A DNA stretch of 64,000 bases from Congeria kusceri (GCA_027627225.1 CM051028.1:20111701-20175700); one strand, 5' to 3'; shown: positions 11,028-23,310, counted from the stretch's first letter. Numbers and translations: made by a program. The notes: generated by a model not told the origin, from the letters alone.

Positions 11028-13322
11028 CCGTTCTGTTCAAACTGAAACATTAAAATACTAAAGGCGATTTGATGAATATACTTGTAGTGTTAACTGAGGA
11101 CTCTGGAAGTTCCAGTGACCTTAGTATTTAATTTCCAACTTCGGTTAAGGACAGAAAATTTTAGATTAAAACACTGGAAGACAATGTTCCAGACATCTAC
11201 AGGATACTCCTCCCCTATTAAAGGGACTATGTCAACGAAAAGGGCCTCAAGGGGGTAATTTCTTTTTAAAAATCTGGAATTAAGGTGCGCACTTCCTAGT
11301 TGTCAAGTCTCGTACTTTTTTAAAAAGTATTACAAAATTTGAGAGTTGTTTCGTGTAATAAAACGTAAAATAAAGAGATATTATCATTATCAACCAACAG
11401 AAGTATGATGAGGTATTTTATTTTACTGCATTGCCACATCACTGTCCAACTTTATTGATAAAACTATTCATGCCGTCAGCTGAAGCAATAAATCATCGAT
11501 TTTGTGATGTAATCTTCACTTAAAAAGACCAGTATTTTTTAATATAGCAAATGTTAAAAGAACAAGTATGAATAAAACACATCTAAGCCAATGTCAAGAC
11601 GTTTTTATTACAAATGTAACAATCAGAGCATGTCAACGCTACATCTACCAATTATTCATAACGAAATAATTAAAATGTCAAAATGCACTTGCTACAATCT
11701 TAATGCGTTAGCACGAATTAAAATACATTATTTCAACACATACACGATTGTAAATAATTAAATTAGCTAAAATAGTTGATATACAATCATTGACGGAATT
11801 CCGAATCACTGGTAGGGGTCACTTTAAGATTAATGGTTCTGAAATAATTACCATCCTCCCATTTCGATTTTAAGTAACTGGTATTTTAACAGCAGTACAT
11901 TTGCAGTAAATCACCAAAGTTTCCTATCTGTATGCTGATCCATCAACCGAAACGGGGTTTAATGAGTAATACATGTTGAAAAATCTACCTGAACACCGAT
12001 TACAGAAACTATGCTACGTTTTATTTATCGGTATTAAACATCGAACATGTCCGATTAATGGACACATTTAATGTGTCAATTAGTAAATAAATGTATATTC
12101 TGTATAATGTATACATTAGAAAACATCTGCTTTCCAAATTACTGCAGAAAACACCAGTTATATCAACACATGCGTATTGGGGTGTTTCGGGTCACTTGAG
12201 CAGACATAATTGTTGAAAGGGGGATATTATTATGTCAAGCAATTTTTTGTATTTTATTGATGGAATATCTCCATGGGCTGGTTGGGACAGTAGTCTTATG
12301 CACCATGTAAGACAATTATTTATTGACCAATATGAATTATTTGCTACACAAATAAAGTTATATTATAGGTATGCTTCTCATAGGTTTGATTTACCCTTCT
12401 ATTAGTAATAAATAACATAACAGCTTTTCGTGGTATTTCAAACTGAAGACTGGTGCTAGCCATGGGGCGAACAAAGAAGACCCTTCAAGGTTATAATGTT
12501 TTCAGATATTTATCTCATTAATATTATTATTACAGTTGATCGATGTAAGCATGTATTGTATACGAGTATGTTATATGTATTGTATGTATTCAAAAGTTGT
12601 CAGATTGTTAAATCTGTCGTTTTTTATAGAAGCAGAGACTGTGAGTTCCGTATTAATTATTTTGTTTTTTTAACACTTTTATATACAATGATCTATAGTG
12701 TCCTCCACGTAATAGTTTAGAGTACCATTCAGCTTTAACGTTACAGATGACACATCATCATTATGTGTTCTGTTACTCTTATATTCTTAGGTTGTTAATT
12801 TTATCAATATGATTATGATTGTTATCAAATGTTACTGGTGATACATGTATGTTTAGAAACCATGAATAATGAAACTACGTTAATTAATTTTGGATTGTTT
12901 ATCGCATTTCGGTTAATGTACAGATTTCATTTATTTCGCGGATTATTTTAATTCTTTTAGCTGGTAATTTTATGTATAATTGTACCAATCAAAGGCATTG
13001 ACAAACGTTGATAAATTATAAGATGATTTATTGTTACAGTCTAACATCTAAATGACCAGGTAAGCTATATGGCTCTGGACCTGTTCATATATTGACCCAC
13101 ATCCTACATGAAATATAAATAAGATGACAAACAACGGAAAATTGTCAATAGGCCCTAACTGTTTTATTGTGATTATATGTTGTCCGGTTTTTAGAAATGA
13201 ATATATCTTCCTAGTGGTGTTGTTTGACAACAACTAAGTCAGAGTGACAGTTAAAAATGCTTTTAAAACAAACCTTAAAAGAAACCATCGCACAAGTGTC
13301 AAGTAACCCGGAACACACATAA
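11028..13322. other. AT-rich upstream region, nothing firm
   Basis: This would include the promoter of the degraded kinase, but no TATA or initiator stands out. A short block near 11217-11285 (ACTATGTCAACGAAAAGGGC followed by a G run) resembles 7834-7910. Several short ORFs have no recognisable content. Confidence 0.4.
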
Positions 13323-13590
13323 AACTATTTTTAGCACAAAATTGAATGTTTTCACAACATTTTCAATATCCATTTTCAGAAAACGGAACACGTGTACAGA
13401 AAACGAATGTCTTTTTTATTATATTAAAAATAGTAGACTTTCGTCTCGGTTGCATGCGCCCGGGTTTTCGAAAGAACTATTTTTTGCACAAAATTGAATA
13501 AAGAAAGTCTCCGTTTCAATTTCCATTTTCAGAAACCGGAACACATGTACAGAAAACGAATGTCTTTTTTGTTATATAAAAACAGTAGAC
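13323..13590. repeat. Local tandem duplication, about 154-bp period
   Basis: The block AACTATTTTT-GCACAAAATTGAAT through ACAGAAAACGAATGTCTTTTTT to AGTAGAC occurs at about 13323-13440 and again at about 13475-13590, with small differences. Confidence 0.8.
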
Positions 13591-13959
13591 TAATTTACAT
13601 TTTTATTATTTGTAATACATTTAATCTGTATAGAACTTTAATTATCGTTTCTGTCATATTACATCGCAAAAACAATCAAAGCACTGCACACACTAATTAA
13701 CATATTTTAATTTGCTTAAACAAACATTATACAATGTATTTAGTGAAGATGACATTTTGGACACTTTCGTACACTTATGCTGCTTGTACATGCACCCGCT
13801 TCACATGCATCCGCTTGCGTCTGCGTTCTGCGCGCGCGGATATTGTGTCCGCGCTATGTAAACGGAAACCCTTTTAGATGAGTCTTCGTTTACGTTCTTT
13901 CTTTTGCAAACCGGATTAACCTGTCGGAAATTGAGGAATTTAGCAGCTACTTGATTTTG

Positions 13960-14166
13960 ATGGCCGGCACAGTGTACGTTAAACAACGGAAGCGGAAAAG
14001 TAGATGGTGGGTAACAAATATTGTACGAAATCGTCAAGCATACGTGACTTATAACAACTTGGTACGCGAATTAGCGGTCAGTTATGATGAGTTCTTTTGC
14101 TACTTCCGGCTCAATAAACGACAATTTGGAGAAGTTATTACGAGTGTCGAGGCACTCGTACATGTA
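13960..14166 (+). pseudogene. PIF/Harbinger transposase N-terminal fragment
   Basis: ATG at 13960 begins MAGTVYVKQRKRKSRWWV and continues through NNLVRELAVSYDEFFCYFRL to KRQFGEVI. The RRWWV start, followed about 20 residues later by a LVxEL helix and then FxxYFRLxxxQFxxLL, is the standard N-terminal region of PIF/Harbinger (ALP1/HARBI1-like) transposases. After QFGEVITSVEAL the reading turns into unrelated hydrophobic residues, suggesting an exon end near 14157 or decay. No DDE catalytic exon was found downstream, so this is a fragment or single exon. Confidence 0.6.
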
Positions 14167-14500
14167 CTAATAGTAGGTTATTTTAGTATTGTATTTTATT
14201 TCTATAGAAAGATTACAATCATTATTAATGCATGATTCTGAAGAAAACAACACTAATCATTGATCAACACTGGCTTAAAGACGGTTTCGGTAGTTTTTTC
14301 AGCTCATCTTTTCGCGCATCAGTGGAGATGATTTAAATCTTCAAAATGAGAAGTGTCTTGACAGATAATAATATATATTAAATATTTTGTACTCTGTAAT
14401 TATTAAATAGAATCAAATATATTGATAATAAAGTAGTAGTGTCTTGTGACTCGATTATTTGTGAAAGCTTGTTAATACACTAGAAACGAAAGTAGAAACA
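14167..14500. other. Unassigned stretch
   Basis: AT-rich. No repeat or ORF that I can support. Confidence 0.35.
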
Positions 14501-14849
14501 CCTGGCCACGTGTTCACAAAACAAGTTGAGCCTGATTTTCAGGTTCAATATGAACTTGATCCAGATATTTAGGATCAGACTCAAAAAATGGCGTTCACTA
14601 AAGTTCCGGATCAATGTTACTTATTAGCCAATATTCTGGATCAATTTTAATTATTAGACAAACATGTATTTTATATAATGATGAACTCTCCCCAGCGTAG
14701 ATTTTCTGAGATAAATATTTGTAAAAAAGCTTTTTTTTTCGAAAAAAAAATATTTTTGAGATTCCTCTCATTTGAGCTATAAGATGAAGATCAGTTAAGA
14801 TTGATCTTATCCTAGAGTTAATCCTTTGTGAACATAGGCCGGCCCGAAA
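14501..14849. mobile_element. MITE, copy A of a two-copy family
   Basis: The ends are inverted: CTGGCCACGTGTTCACAAA on the left and TTTGTGAACATAGGCCGGCC on the right. The left 75 bp (including AGGTTCAATATGAACTTGA) align in reverse complement with 52300-52375, and the right part (AGATCAGTTAAGATTGATCTT) with 52037-52065. No coding capacity. Confidence 0.75.
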
Positions 14850-15030
14850 ACTGAACTCGCATAGCTGTGCACTTGCTAGCGATGAGTGTTAAAGCGTTTT
14901 GGCTGTTATGACTTTTGTGTTCATAATTATAATTAAGATATGTTTCAAACAGAATCAAATATGCATGTATATAACATATTCATTAACTTTTTATACGCTC
15001 GTTTGAAAAACGGCCGTTTTATGGGAACGC

Positions 15031-16050
15031 CCGAGCGGGCGGGCGGGGCGGGCGGGCGGCGGGAGATCTTTGTCCGGAGCATAACTTTGTCCAGCCTAGA
15101 TGGATTTTCAAATAACTTGGCAGAAGTGATACGCGTGATGAGACGGAGTGTCGCGCGCAAGAACCAGGTCCCTAGATGCAACATCAAGGTCACAATTCAA
15201 GGTCAAAGGTGAAATATATTAAATCAATCCTTACCACATTGTCTGGAGCATATCTTTGTCAAGCATGGATGGATTTGCAAATAACTTAACAGAAGTGACA
15301 AGCATAGTGAGGTGGAGTGTCGCGCGTAAGATTCATGTTCCTAGATCCAAGGTCAAGGTCGCAATTCAAGATTAAAGGTCAAATTTAAGAAATCAATCCG
15401 AAGCACTTTGTCAGGAGCATATCTTTGTCCAGCATGGGTGGATTTTCAAGTTACTTGACAGAAGTGACAAGAATAGTGAGACAGAGTGTCGCGCATAATA
15501 ACCAAGTCCCTCGGACCAAGGTCAAGGTCACAATTCAAGTTCAATGGTAAAATTTAAGAAATCAATCGAAAATATTTTGTCCGGAGCATATCTTTGTCGA
15601 GCATGGATGGATTTCCAAATAATCTGACAGAAGTGACAAGCATGGTGAGTCAAAGTGTCGCGCGCAAGAACCAAGACCCCAGATCCAAGGTCAAGGTCGC
15701 AATTGAAGTTCAAAAGTTAAATTTCAGAAATCAATCTTTAATCGTTTCTCCGGAACATATCTGTGTCAAGCATGAATGGATTTTCAAATAACTTGGCACA
15801 AGTGACAAGCATGGTGAGACAGAGTGTCGCGAAAAAGAAGCAGGTCCCTAGGTCCAAGGTCAAGGTCACAATTTAAGGTAAAATTTTAGAAATCAATCCT
15901 AAACACTTTGTCTGGAGCATATCTTTGTCCAGCATGGATGGATTTTCAAATAACTTGGCAGAAGTGATAAGCATGGCGAGACGGAGTGTCATGTGCAAGC
16001 ACAAGGTCGCTAGATCCAAGGTCAAGGTCACAATTCAAGGTCAAAGGCGT
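15031..16050 (+). repeat. 168-bp tandem array, about 6 units
   Basis: The anchor GGAGCATATCTTTGTCCAGC recurs in variant form near 15075, 15243, 15413, 15582, 15751 and 15913 (spacing about 162-170). Each unit ends with CCAAGGTCAAGGTC(A/G)C. The bases before the first unit are a G/C-rich run (GGGCGGGCGGGGCGGGCGGG near 15035). No credible protein: the open frames are short and differ between units. Confidence 0.9.
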
Positions 16051-16710
16051 AGTGGCAGCATCAACTTTTCGTTTCCGCTATCTAACTCGAGAATACATTG
16101 AGGTATTGTAATGAAACTTCATACATACATACCTTATTGAAAGACCGCGCTTTGGATTGCATATGGGGTGGGTGGGTTCAAGGATAAGGTCACTGTTACT
16201 AAAAATGAAAAACAGTTTCTGCTCAATAACTTGAGAATGCATTGAGATATTTTAATGAAACTTTACCCATAGATACCTTACATCGAGACCTCGCTTGGGA
16301 TTGCATATAGTTTGGTTGGGGTCAAGGTCACTGTTACTAAAAATAGAAAAACGGTTTCCGGTCAATAACTTAAGAACGCATTGAGAAATTTTAATGAAAC
16401 TTAATACAATACATTGATACCTTATATTGAGACCTCGCTTGAGATTGCATATGGGGTGGGTGGGGTCAAGGTCAATGTCACTGTTACTAAAAATAAAAAA
16501 AACAGTTTGTGCTCAATAACTTGAGCATGCATTGAGATATTTTAATGATACTTTTCATTGAGACCTCGCTTGCGATTGCGTATGGGGTGGGTGGGGTCAA
16601 GGTCAAGGTCACTGTTAAGTGTAATAAATATATAAAAATGGTTTCTTCTCAAAAACCTGAGAACGAATTGAGATATTTCAATGAAACTTCATCTTAATAA
16701 TACTACGATA
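16051..16710 (+). repeat. 136-151-bp tandem array, about 4.5 units
   Basis: GTTTC(C/T)GCTCAATAACTTGAG-like anchors occur near 16066, 16215, 16353, 16504 and 16640. Each unit carries GACCTCGCTTGGGATTGCATATGGGGTGGGTGGGGTCAAGG-type sequence in variant form. The same family is found inverted at 28170-28850 and 34630-35190. Confidence 0.9.
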
Positions 16711-17837
16711 TAATGTAACACAATGTACCATTACAGCTTTTTGTCTCATTAATTCAGCTGAACACTTTGTCAGAGTCTCGGCCTTAAGTATGATGTCTAG
16801 TTGAAGGTCTAATATGGGTCATATGGAATATAAAAAACTAGGTCAATATTACAAGCTTGGTCTTTCTGTAGTTTCTGTATATGTCTGTATGTTTTAGGGA
16901 GTGTCAGCACATATTGTTCCAGCTACATCAACAGAGAATACCATGCAGCAGTGTAAAAACTGACAAGCTACTACCTGGTATATCTTTTCAGTGGTAAACA
17001 ATCTCGTGGTGGTCTGCTTTTGATAGTTTATAATAGTAGCAGCAAAAGTGAAGCATAAAATGTTGACACCTGTAGCTTAGCTGAAAATCTTCTAAACTTT
17101 TGCTATGAAACCACAAATCAGCTTGATATTATATAAAATTACTAAATGTGATTTTTGCATATTGCCTTGTGTCCTTTAAACTTCTTCAGAACTCTAAACA
17201 GAAGAAAAAAAAAAGGAATAAAAACTGAAGAAAAAAGTTTTTGTTTATGTGAAGTTTTTGCTATTTGATTTTGAAGGGACATTTTAAAGGCCAGTGTCCA
17301 GTCTTGAGTTTATGAGTTTAGGAAATCAATACATTATGTGGCCTTTATGCGGCCCCCCCCCCCCACCCCCCAACAAAAAAAATGAACTGAGAGCCCTCAA
17401 AGGTACTAGTCATATAAGAAAGATAGCCATGTAATATCATACATGTCAGCTAATTGACAATGTGAGTATCGAGTTGCAAACATAATTTAAACACTTTGAT
17501 GTTTATAGATAAAAGCGGAGATCCATGGACGTATACCTCCAAGGATACGAGGTGAAAGAGTGAACAACCATTCAACAGACATTAGTCAGGCTGTCAAAAC
17601 TGTTGGTGTGCTAAACTTGAGTGAGAAACAGTCTCCGCAACAACCATACATTTGTGTGAATAACTTTTCTCTATGAAAAGGAATAACGTGATATCATTTG
17701 GTTTGATCAACCGATTGACTAATAATGTGGTGCAAATACAAATGCATGCATGCCGCAGCCCTGGGGCTTGTATACATGTTTGTAGTTATGATGGACAGCA
17801 ATTGGCCAGTCAAGTCAATATTCTCTGACTATTGGGC
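16711..17837. other. Unassigned stretch with a C-rich tract
   Basis: Contains a C-rich run at 17351-17372. A 55-codon open stretch at 17509-17676 follows an acceptor-like TTTATAG, but no matching gene could be built. Confidence 0.4.
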
Positions 17838-18201
17838 AAATAATCTGTTTTGAATAACCACATTTTAAATCTATATACAATTCTTCAGTTATTAAAACAT
17901 TTCAACAACTTGATACCCTTATACGTACTTAACACTTTCTAAAAGTCAGCATATTGAATGACCTTTACACAAAATAGTAACGCTCAGTTCAGCTGGTAAA
18001 TTTCCTAAAAGGTTTCATAGGTCTCAGTGCAATTATTATGACATCAGTTTTATACAATATGAACAAATTCAAATAATATAAAATTATAAGTATAAAATCT
18101 TAAAATGTTACTTTTATTTACATTCATTTTCTCATCATATTTAAATAATCTGTTTTGAATAACCACATTTTAAATCAATATACAATTCTTCAGTTATTAA
18201 A
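17838..18201. repeat. Pair of 60-bp direct repeats
   Basis: AAATAATCTGTTTTGAATAA through to CAATTCTTCAGTTATTAAAA occurs at about 17838-17897 and about 18142-18201 with one or two differences. The second copy abuts the broken end of the LINE at about 18205. Confidence 0.8.
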
Positions 18202-18204
18202 AGA

Positions 18205-20297
18205 ATGAAAATTGTATCCTTTGGACCAGGAATCTGATTTGATCCCACTGTCGAATATCGTATTAAATAATTTGGTATAAATAGGTAGCATAACAGGTTT
18301 AGAAGCTTTAATACATTCGTTGTAAATATTATCGGATTGGCTACATGTTTTGCCGTTTTTGCACTTGTTTTTTCAATTTCTTCAGCTGTGATGCGAGAAT
18401 TGAGGATAGGTTAAATGTTGTTGTCGATAATGTTAGGTATTATGGCATTTAGTGAATTGTCGTCTAATGAGTTTAGAGCTTCTGCTGTATTTATTTCTTT
18501 GAAATATGTATAAAATTGTTCTATGCTTGGTTTTGGAATTGCTAGTGATTTGAGGTAGTTCCAAAACTGTTTCGGTTGTTTGTTACGCATGGCTCGTAAT
18601 TGGGTTTCAGTGTGGTGTTTATATTGTTTGTTGTGGAAACTAACGATCCGTGTGTATTCCTTGCTTGCACGGTTCAGTGCGTTTTTATTGGCCGCGGTTT
18701 TGTTTTGATAGTACATTTTACGCATTATTTTGTAGGTTAATCTTTTATTATGATATTGAGGCCTGTACCACGGTTTAAATGTTAATGAACTTTTTGTGTG
18801 TTGTTGGGCTTTGACTACTCTCGATGGCTTTTGTGTAAATGTGTGCGCGGCTGTTGTTTGAATGACTGTGCTATTTGTGCAAGGATCTCATTGATATTGT
18901 TGCTCATGCTGGTATTTTCATTATGCTCATTATGATTATTATGATTATTATTATTTGTGTTGTTAATGATAACGTTTCGTTGGTGCTTATATTATTTCTG
19001 TTGATGGTGGTAGATGAAATGTTGTTTAGTAGTGAATACATTTCCGTTAAGTCCTGATTTTCTAGGTTTTGGACAAATTCTGATTTATCAGATTTCTGTT
19101 TATTAGAGTTCCATAGCCGGCGAGCTGTTTGTTTATGAATATGCCTTGAGTGCTATTTATTACTTTTACAGGTTTAATGCTCAGAACAACAATGAGTGAC
19201 CGTCAGAGAACAGCGGATCAGGTTCTACAATTTCAAAGCTGTGCATGTATTTGAGAATATTTGGTGAGCAAAGAGTGTAGTCTATAACAGAATTGTCTTT
19301 GAAGGTTGAGCGACCTATGTTATTATCATTACTGTACCTTCCGTTGAGGATAAATACATTGTTGTCTCCATAAATATTAAGTATGGACTTACCTATTGTA
19401 TTCGTTTTTGGGTCGCATGAGTTCCTCTTTATACTAAAGTTAAGCTCATTTAATATATTAGTTTGATTGAATTGTTTAATCATGTCAGCGTCGTAGCCAA
19501 AATATTCAGACATAAATTCATCTAGCTCAATGTAGTCAGGTCATGTGGCAGTATGGCCGTTAGTGTCACCCGTTATGATGACATGGCTATACTTGTTGGT
19601 CAGATTGGTGACCTCTGTTTCGAAATTAGTAAGCTCATCAAAATTAAAGAATCTAGAAGATTCCGGTGGAATGTCAACTACTCCAAGTAGTACGTCGTGT
19701 TCTTTTGTGAAGCTACCCTTCTTAAATTTTGTCCATAAAATGTAATCTGAGTCAGTATTTGTAGTTTCAACAAATTTGGATATTGTTTTCTTTACACAAA
19801 TGCCAAATCCCCCTGATTTTCTATGGAATTTCATTTTTCGCGGTTGGGATATAAACAAATAATCATCAATATTGATGATATCATGCTCATCTATTTTGCA
19901 TTCTGTACAGCAAAATGTCAAAAGTATTTATAGCTTCACAGAAATCTGGGTAAATGCACCTGTTCTTTAGGCCACATACATTTAGTGTTCCCATTTTAAT
20001 ATATTCTGACGTCGGACATGTATTTGGTTGAGATATTTGACTATTTGTTTTATTTTCAGGCCAGGGTGGATTACATGCAGAAGCGTCACGGTGATAGTCT
20101 AACGTGCGTGGAGCGGGTGGCACAGAGTGTTCGTCCTTATACAGTGTCCCTGCCAGTGTGGAGGAAGTGCATATATTATTGTGGCAGTCGTTTGGATATA
20201 AATTTGAGTTTCCAGTGATGGGGTGGCGCTCGTGCCGCATATCGATATCGGATGGATCTGAGAGCGGGTGACGATTCTGGCTCGCTGGTGTATTCAT
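18205..20297 (-). pseudogene. LINE ORF2 remnant: APE endonuclease, linker, start of reverse transcriptase
   Basis: Minus-strand pieces in order. MGTLNVCGLKNR (about 19994), with the Asn of the first APE-endonuclease block. Then CTECKIDEHD, holding the metal-binding Glu, in another frame (frameshift near 19900). Then ITGDTNGHT with the catalytic Asp/Asn, an in-frame TGA at 19543-19541, NNNIGRSTFKDNSVIDYTL, and the terminal FSDGHSLLF block. Another TGA follows at about 19181. A Lys/Asn-rich linker with KQFWNYLKSL (18725-18411) comes before the first reverse-transcriptase residues near 18240-18350 (YTKLFNTIFDSG). The sequence then stops, so the polymerase core is missing. It is a dead copy broken on its 3' side, which is unusual because reverse-transcription failure usually removes the 5' side. 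Confidence 0.85.
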
Positions 20298-21097
20298 TGA
20301 CGATTGTGTTTGACGGCAGTGACGTGATTTTCAAGTAGATGGGAAATTTAAACATGTATTACACAAATATGTGGTGTTTTGGGCGGAAGTATGTGTTGGC
20401 AGGGGCTGAGCGTTGATAGATACCAGACTACAACTTTAGGTGACGTTTAAGAAAACATCGGTATGAAGTGGGGACTGAATAACATTATCAACAATGGAGT
20501 TACATGGTGTCTTAAATATAATATTTGTTTCACAAGTTTTTACCCAAATATAATTCAAATGTTTGTTCGTATCATCGTTTTGATTTGAATTAGTAAATGT
20601 ATGATCCAAAGCATTTAAAGTCAAAAACGATTGTACACAGTCTTCTACCACAAGAGAATGAACTGTGCCCGCGTGCTCTTAGCACACTGTACTGTTCAGT
20701 GGTGGGGAATGTGGTTGGTCACATGGGGTCGCCTCCTGACAAGATATGGTGTCGTCATGGTCAGTTAATTGCACAGCTGGTGGTTGTGTTTTCTTGGGCT
20801 TGGTTGGTCCCTTAAAGCGTGGCGATGTTGGTGCTGACCTTGATATCGCCGGAGCTAAGGGACGTGAAGTTTTCACTGATAAGTCCACTGGTTGTTGTTT
20901 ATCTGTCTCGTGGGAAAGTTTTACGCCTGGTCTGTTGGGATCAGAGTGTTGATTTTGTTCAGCTAGCCGTGGTTGTTGAGGAACGGTGCATGTTGCTGTT
21001 TGTCTGAGTAGTTCGACACTGGACGCAACCTCATTGTGAACACGTTCATGGATGTTTGATGTACATCCTTTACATGTGATCCTCTAGGAATAAAGTG
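20298..21097 (-). other. LINE spacer between ORF1 and ORF2, degraded
   Basis: Short minus-strand open pieces (20651-20436 and 20888-20679; the second is Pro/Thr/Lys-rich) lie between the two ORF remnants. They are probably the decayed C-terminal region of ORF1 or the N-terminal extension of ORF2. No domain was identified. Confidence 0.5.
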
Positions 21098-21899
21098 TCA
21101 CTCTGGGAAGAGGTCCTTAACAATTCGCCCGTTCACACGAAGTGCTGCTGGGAAAAGCATTTGGACGTTACGGGGTCCATGTCTTGACCTAGCCTCCTTA
21201 AATTTCGGCCAAAGCTGTTTCCTGGCGTCACGTATCTCCTTGGGATAGTCTCTCAGGAGGCTGTAGTTGGTTCCGGCAAGGCGTCTCGCGCTTCTCATGA
21301 GGTCGTCGACTTCACCTGGGTGACTAAACATAACACGGATGAGCCGCGGTCGTGCATTATTATCGTGGGTGCGCCGTCCGATTCGATTGGCGAGCAGCAC
21401 TAGAATCTCACCCCTGTCAATGTTCAATGTTTGTTTTAAAAATCCATTCACTGTTTGGAGACAGTCTTTCTGGTCACCTTCGTAAAGGCCCGCAATAAGA
21501 ATGAAGCATTCCCTCTGACGGGCCTCAATTTCTAACGTTTTGTACTCTAGCAGTAGTACACGCTCGTGCGTTATGATCTGTGCAGCAGTTATAGTACATG
21601 GTGGACTCAATATTGTCAATACGACATTTCAATAGACCCATATTTTTCATACCATCTAATATTGTGTCAATTTTATTTTCTAATGCTTGGATGTTATCAG
21701 GGGTATACGCATGCCGCATAGGGGAACTATCAGCGGAGGACGAATGTCGGCGAGTCGACACCCCACCCGCCGACTCTTGACGCATAAGTTTGTCCTTTCT
21801 CTATTTTGCTCTTTCTTCAGGAAAAATATCACTATTGAGAGGGGCAAACCGTGAACCTGTGTTAATATCAGACGAATAACCTGTCGGTCTTCTGTCCAT
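21098..21899 (-). pseudogene. LINE ORF1 (L1-type RNA-binding protein), broken
   Basis: The first codon is ATG at 21899-21897 (MDRRPTGYSS), in frame with an internal TAG before RKDKLMRQES and the stretch starting at 21785. A heptad-like segment (IQALENKIDTILDGMKNM) suggests the coiled-coil trimerisation region. A frameshift between about 21560 and 21600 moves the rest to the frame at 21619-21098. There, RQRECFILIAGLYEGD begins an RRM-like domain, followed by RPRLIRVMF and the C-terminal domain with LLRDYPKEIRDARKQLWPKF and a final VNGRIVKDLFPE. That order is characteristic of L1-type ORF1 proteins. One in-frame stop plus one frameshift make it nonfunctional. It lies upstream of the ORF2 remnant on the same strand, as expected. 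Confidence 0.85.
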
Positions 21900-22157
21900 G
21901 GTGGTTTAATGCGCTATCTTGCTAATTTTCTTGTGTTTACAATTATTCAATGACAGGTCTCACGACCGGACACCAGAAATCATCTGCTTTCAACCCGTGC
22001 AAATATAATTTCTGTGTGAAGAGGTAAAACTAATAATCGATATAAATAATCAAAATTAAATGTAATGTTTCATTTAAAAAGTAATACATTAAACAGACTG
22101 AAAGTACAAACACTATATGAATGGTGTTGCCAAACAATTCCTTACCAATAGGCTGCC
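21900..22157. other. LINE 5' UTR or flank
   Basis: Upstream of LINE ORF1 on the minus strand. No promoter motif could be assigned. Confidence 0.35.
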
Positions 22158-22597
22158 ATGGCCGATGATGGTGCAACACATCATACTGCAACATCTACCA
22201 GTGCGCCAACCGTGCCAACAAACGAATGCACAAGGCCGGAGGTACGCAGTATAATGCGTTTTTTTCTACATAACTGCCCGGTATTCGTGCTTAAGCTTTA
22301 ATTTCAATATATTAAAATTTCAAACAGATGTTGGTTTTGCTATTGATGATTACAGATAATTGTATTTAAGTTTAATATTAGTTAAATTATGTAGTGAGTC
22401 AACACATATTTTGTGAGTAAAAGCTGATTTGATTATACTTACATGTATATTAATTATAAACCTGTTGTTGTTTTTTTCAGAGAGATTTATTTAAATGTAT
22501 AGACAATGTGGACGAAACACTGATTGACCGATTCTGTGTAGTACTGCACGAATGGCGTACCGTAGCAAAATTGCAGACGTGGATGAAGACTAGTTGA
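22158..22597 (+). CDS. Candidate small two-exon gene, product unknown
   Basis: Exon 1 (22158-22241) starts at CCATGG with ATG and encodes 28 residues, Thr/Ala-rich. It ends at a good donor, GAG|GTACGC. A polypyrimidine run and TTTTTTTCAG at 22480 open exon 2 (22481-22597), which joins in phase 0 and gives 38 more residues (including LIDRFCVVLHEWRTV) before TGA. The predicted protein is 66 residues with no recognised domain, membrane segment or signal peptide. The start context and both splice signals are good, but the ORF is short and the neighbourhood is transposon-rich. It could be an exon pair of a larger gene, a transposon fragment, or chance. Confidence 0.25.
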
Positions 22598-22779
22598 ACG
22601 TTATGACGATGAGCCGTATTGGCAGAAATAGGTGGTTTTGGATGAGAAAGGATGACCTTTTGTGGTATAAACAAAGCCACGTCATCACACTTTTTGACGA
22701 AGATCCAATGCATGTTACTCAACGCCATTAGCAAAAACCCCACGATGTATTGGACGCAATTGAAAGCATATTGTCGTAA

Positions 22780-23105
22780 TTGTAAGGCCTACAAAATATG
22801 TTTGTTTCAGGTTACATGCCCCAAAAAATAGGGTAGGTAGGTCTGGAATTTTTTTTTTTTGGTAAATAGTCAACTAAAAGATTCTCAAACTGAATACATA
22901 TTCAAAAGATATCTGTAGTATATTTAAACATTGTTTATAAGTGGATGCTATGGAAACAAAACACTTATTTATACAAAAACATTTATTTATTGAAAAAGGT
23001 AAATAAACAAAACAATATCTGACAAACCCAATAAAATGTTCTACGGTAGGGGAATTTTTTAGGGTAGGTCGGGAAGCCTGAAACAAAATATTTTTATACG
23101 CCCAA
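22780..23105. mobile_element. Inverted-repeat element (MITE-like)
   Basis: The left side carries ATGTTTGTTTCAGGTTAC followed by AAAAAATAGGGTAGGTAGGTC. The right side, reverse complemented, carries TATTTTGTTTCAGGCTTCCC and GACCTACCCTAAAAAATTC. Matching motifs in opposite orientation suggest a foldback element of about 320 bp. The exact ends were not resolved. Confidence 0.5.
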
Positions 23106-23310
23106 ACTGTCGTAACATAACGTGAACTATCACGTAGAGCATCATCTGCCTATTAAAATTGTTTCATTGTTCGTTTGTCAAAATTGTATCTAACTCCATG
23201 TTAGTACTTTATGTTTAAATTAATAGAACATGCATTATTGCATGCATGTTTGTATGCTAATAAAGTTTGTTGTTGTTGTTTAATGTATAATTCATTGAAT
23301 TGAGACATGC

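Noticed and set aside
15035..15062. CpG island promoter at the GGGCGGGC run
   Set aside because: The G/C-rich run is under 40 bp and leads straight into a tandem repeat with no gene.
16898..17676. Two possible plus-strand exons (about 16898-16950 and 17509-17676)
   Set aside because: Joining them in phase ends quickly at a stop, and neither has a recognisable domain; retained only as a remark.
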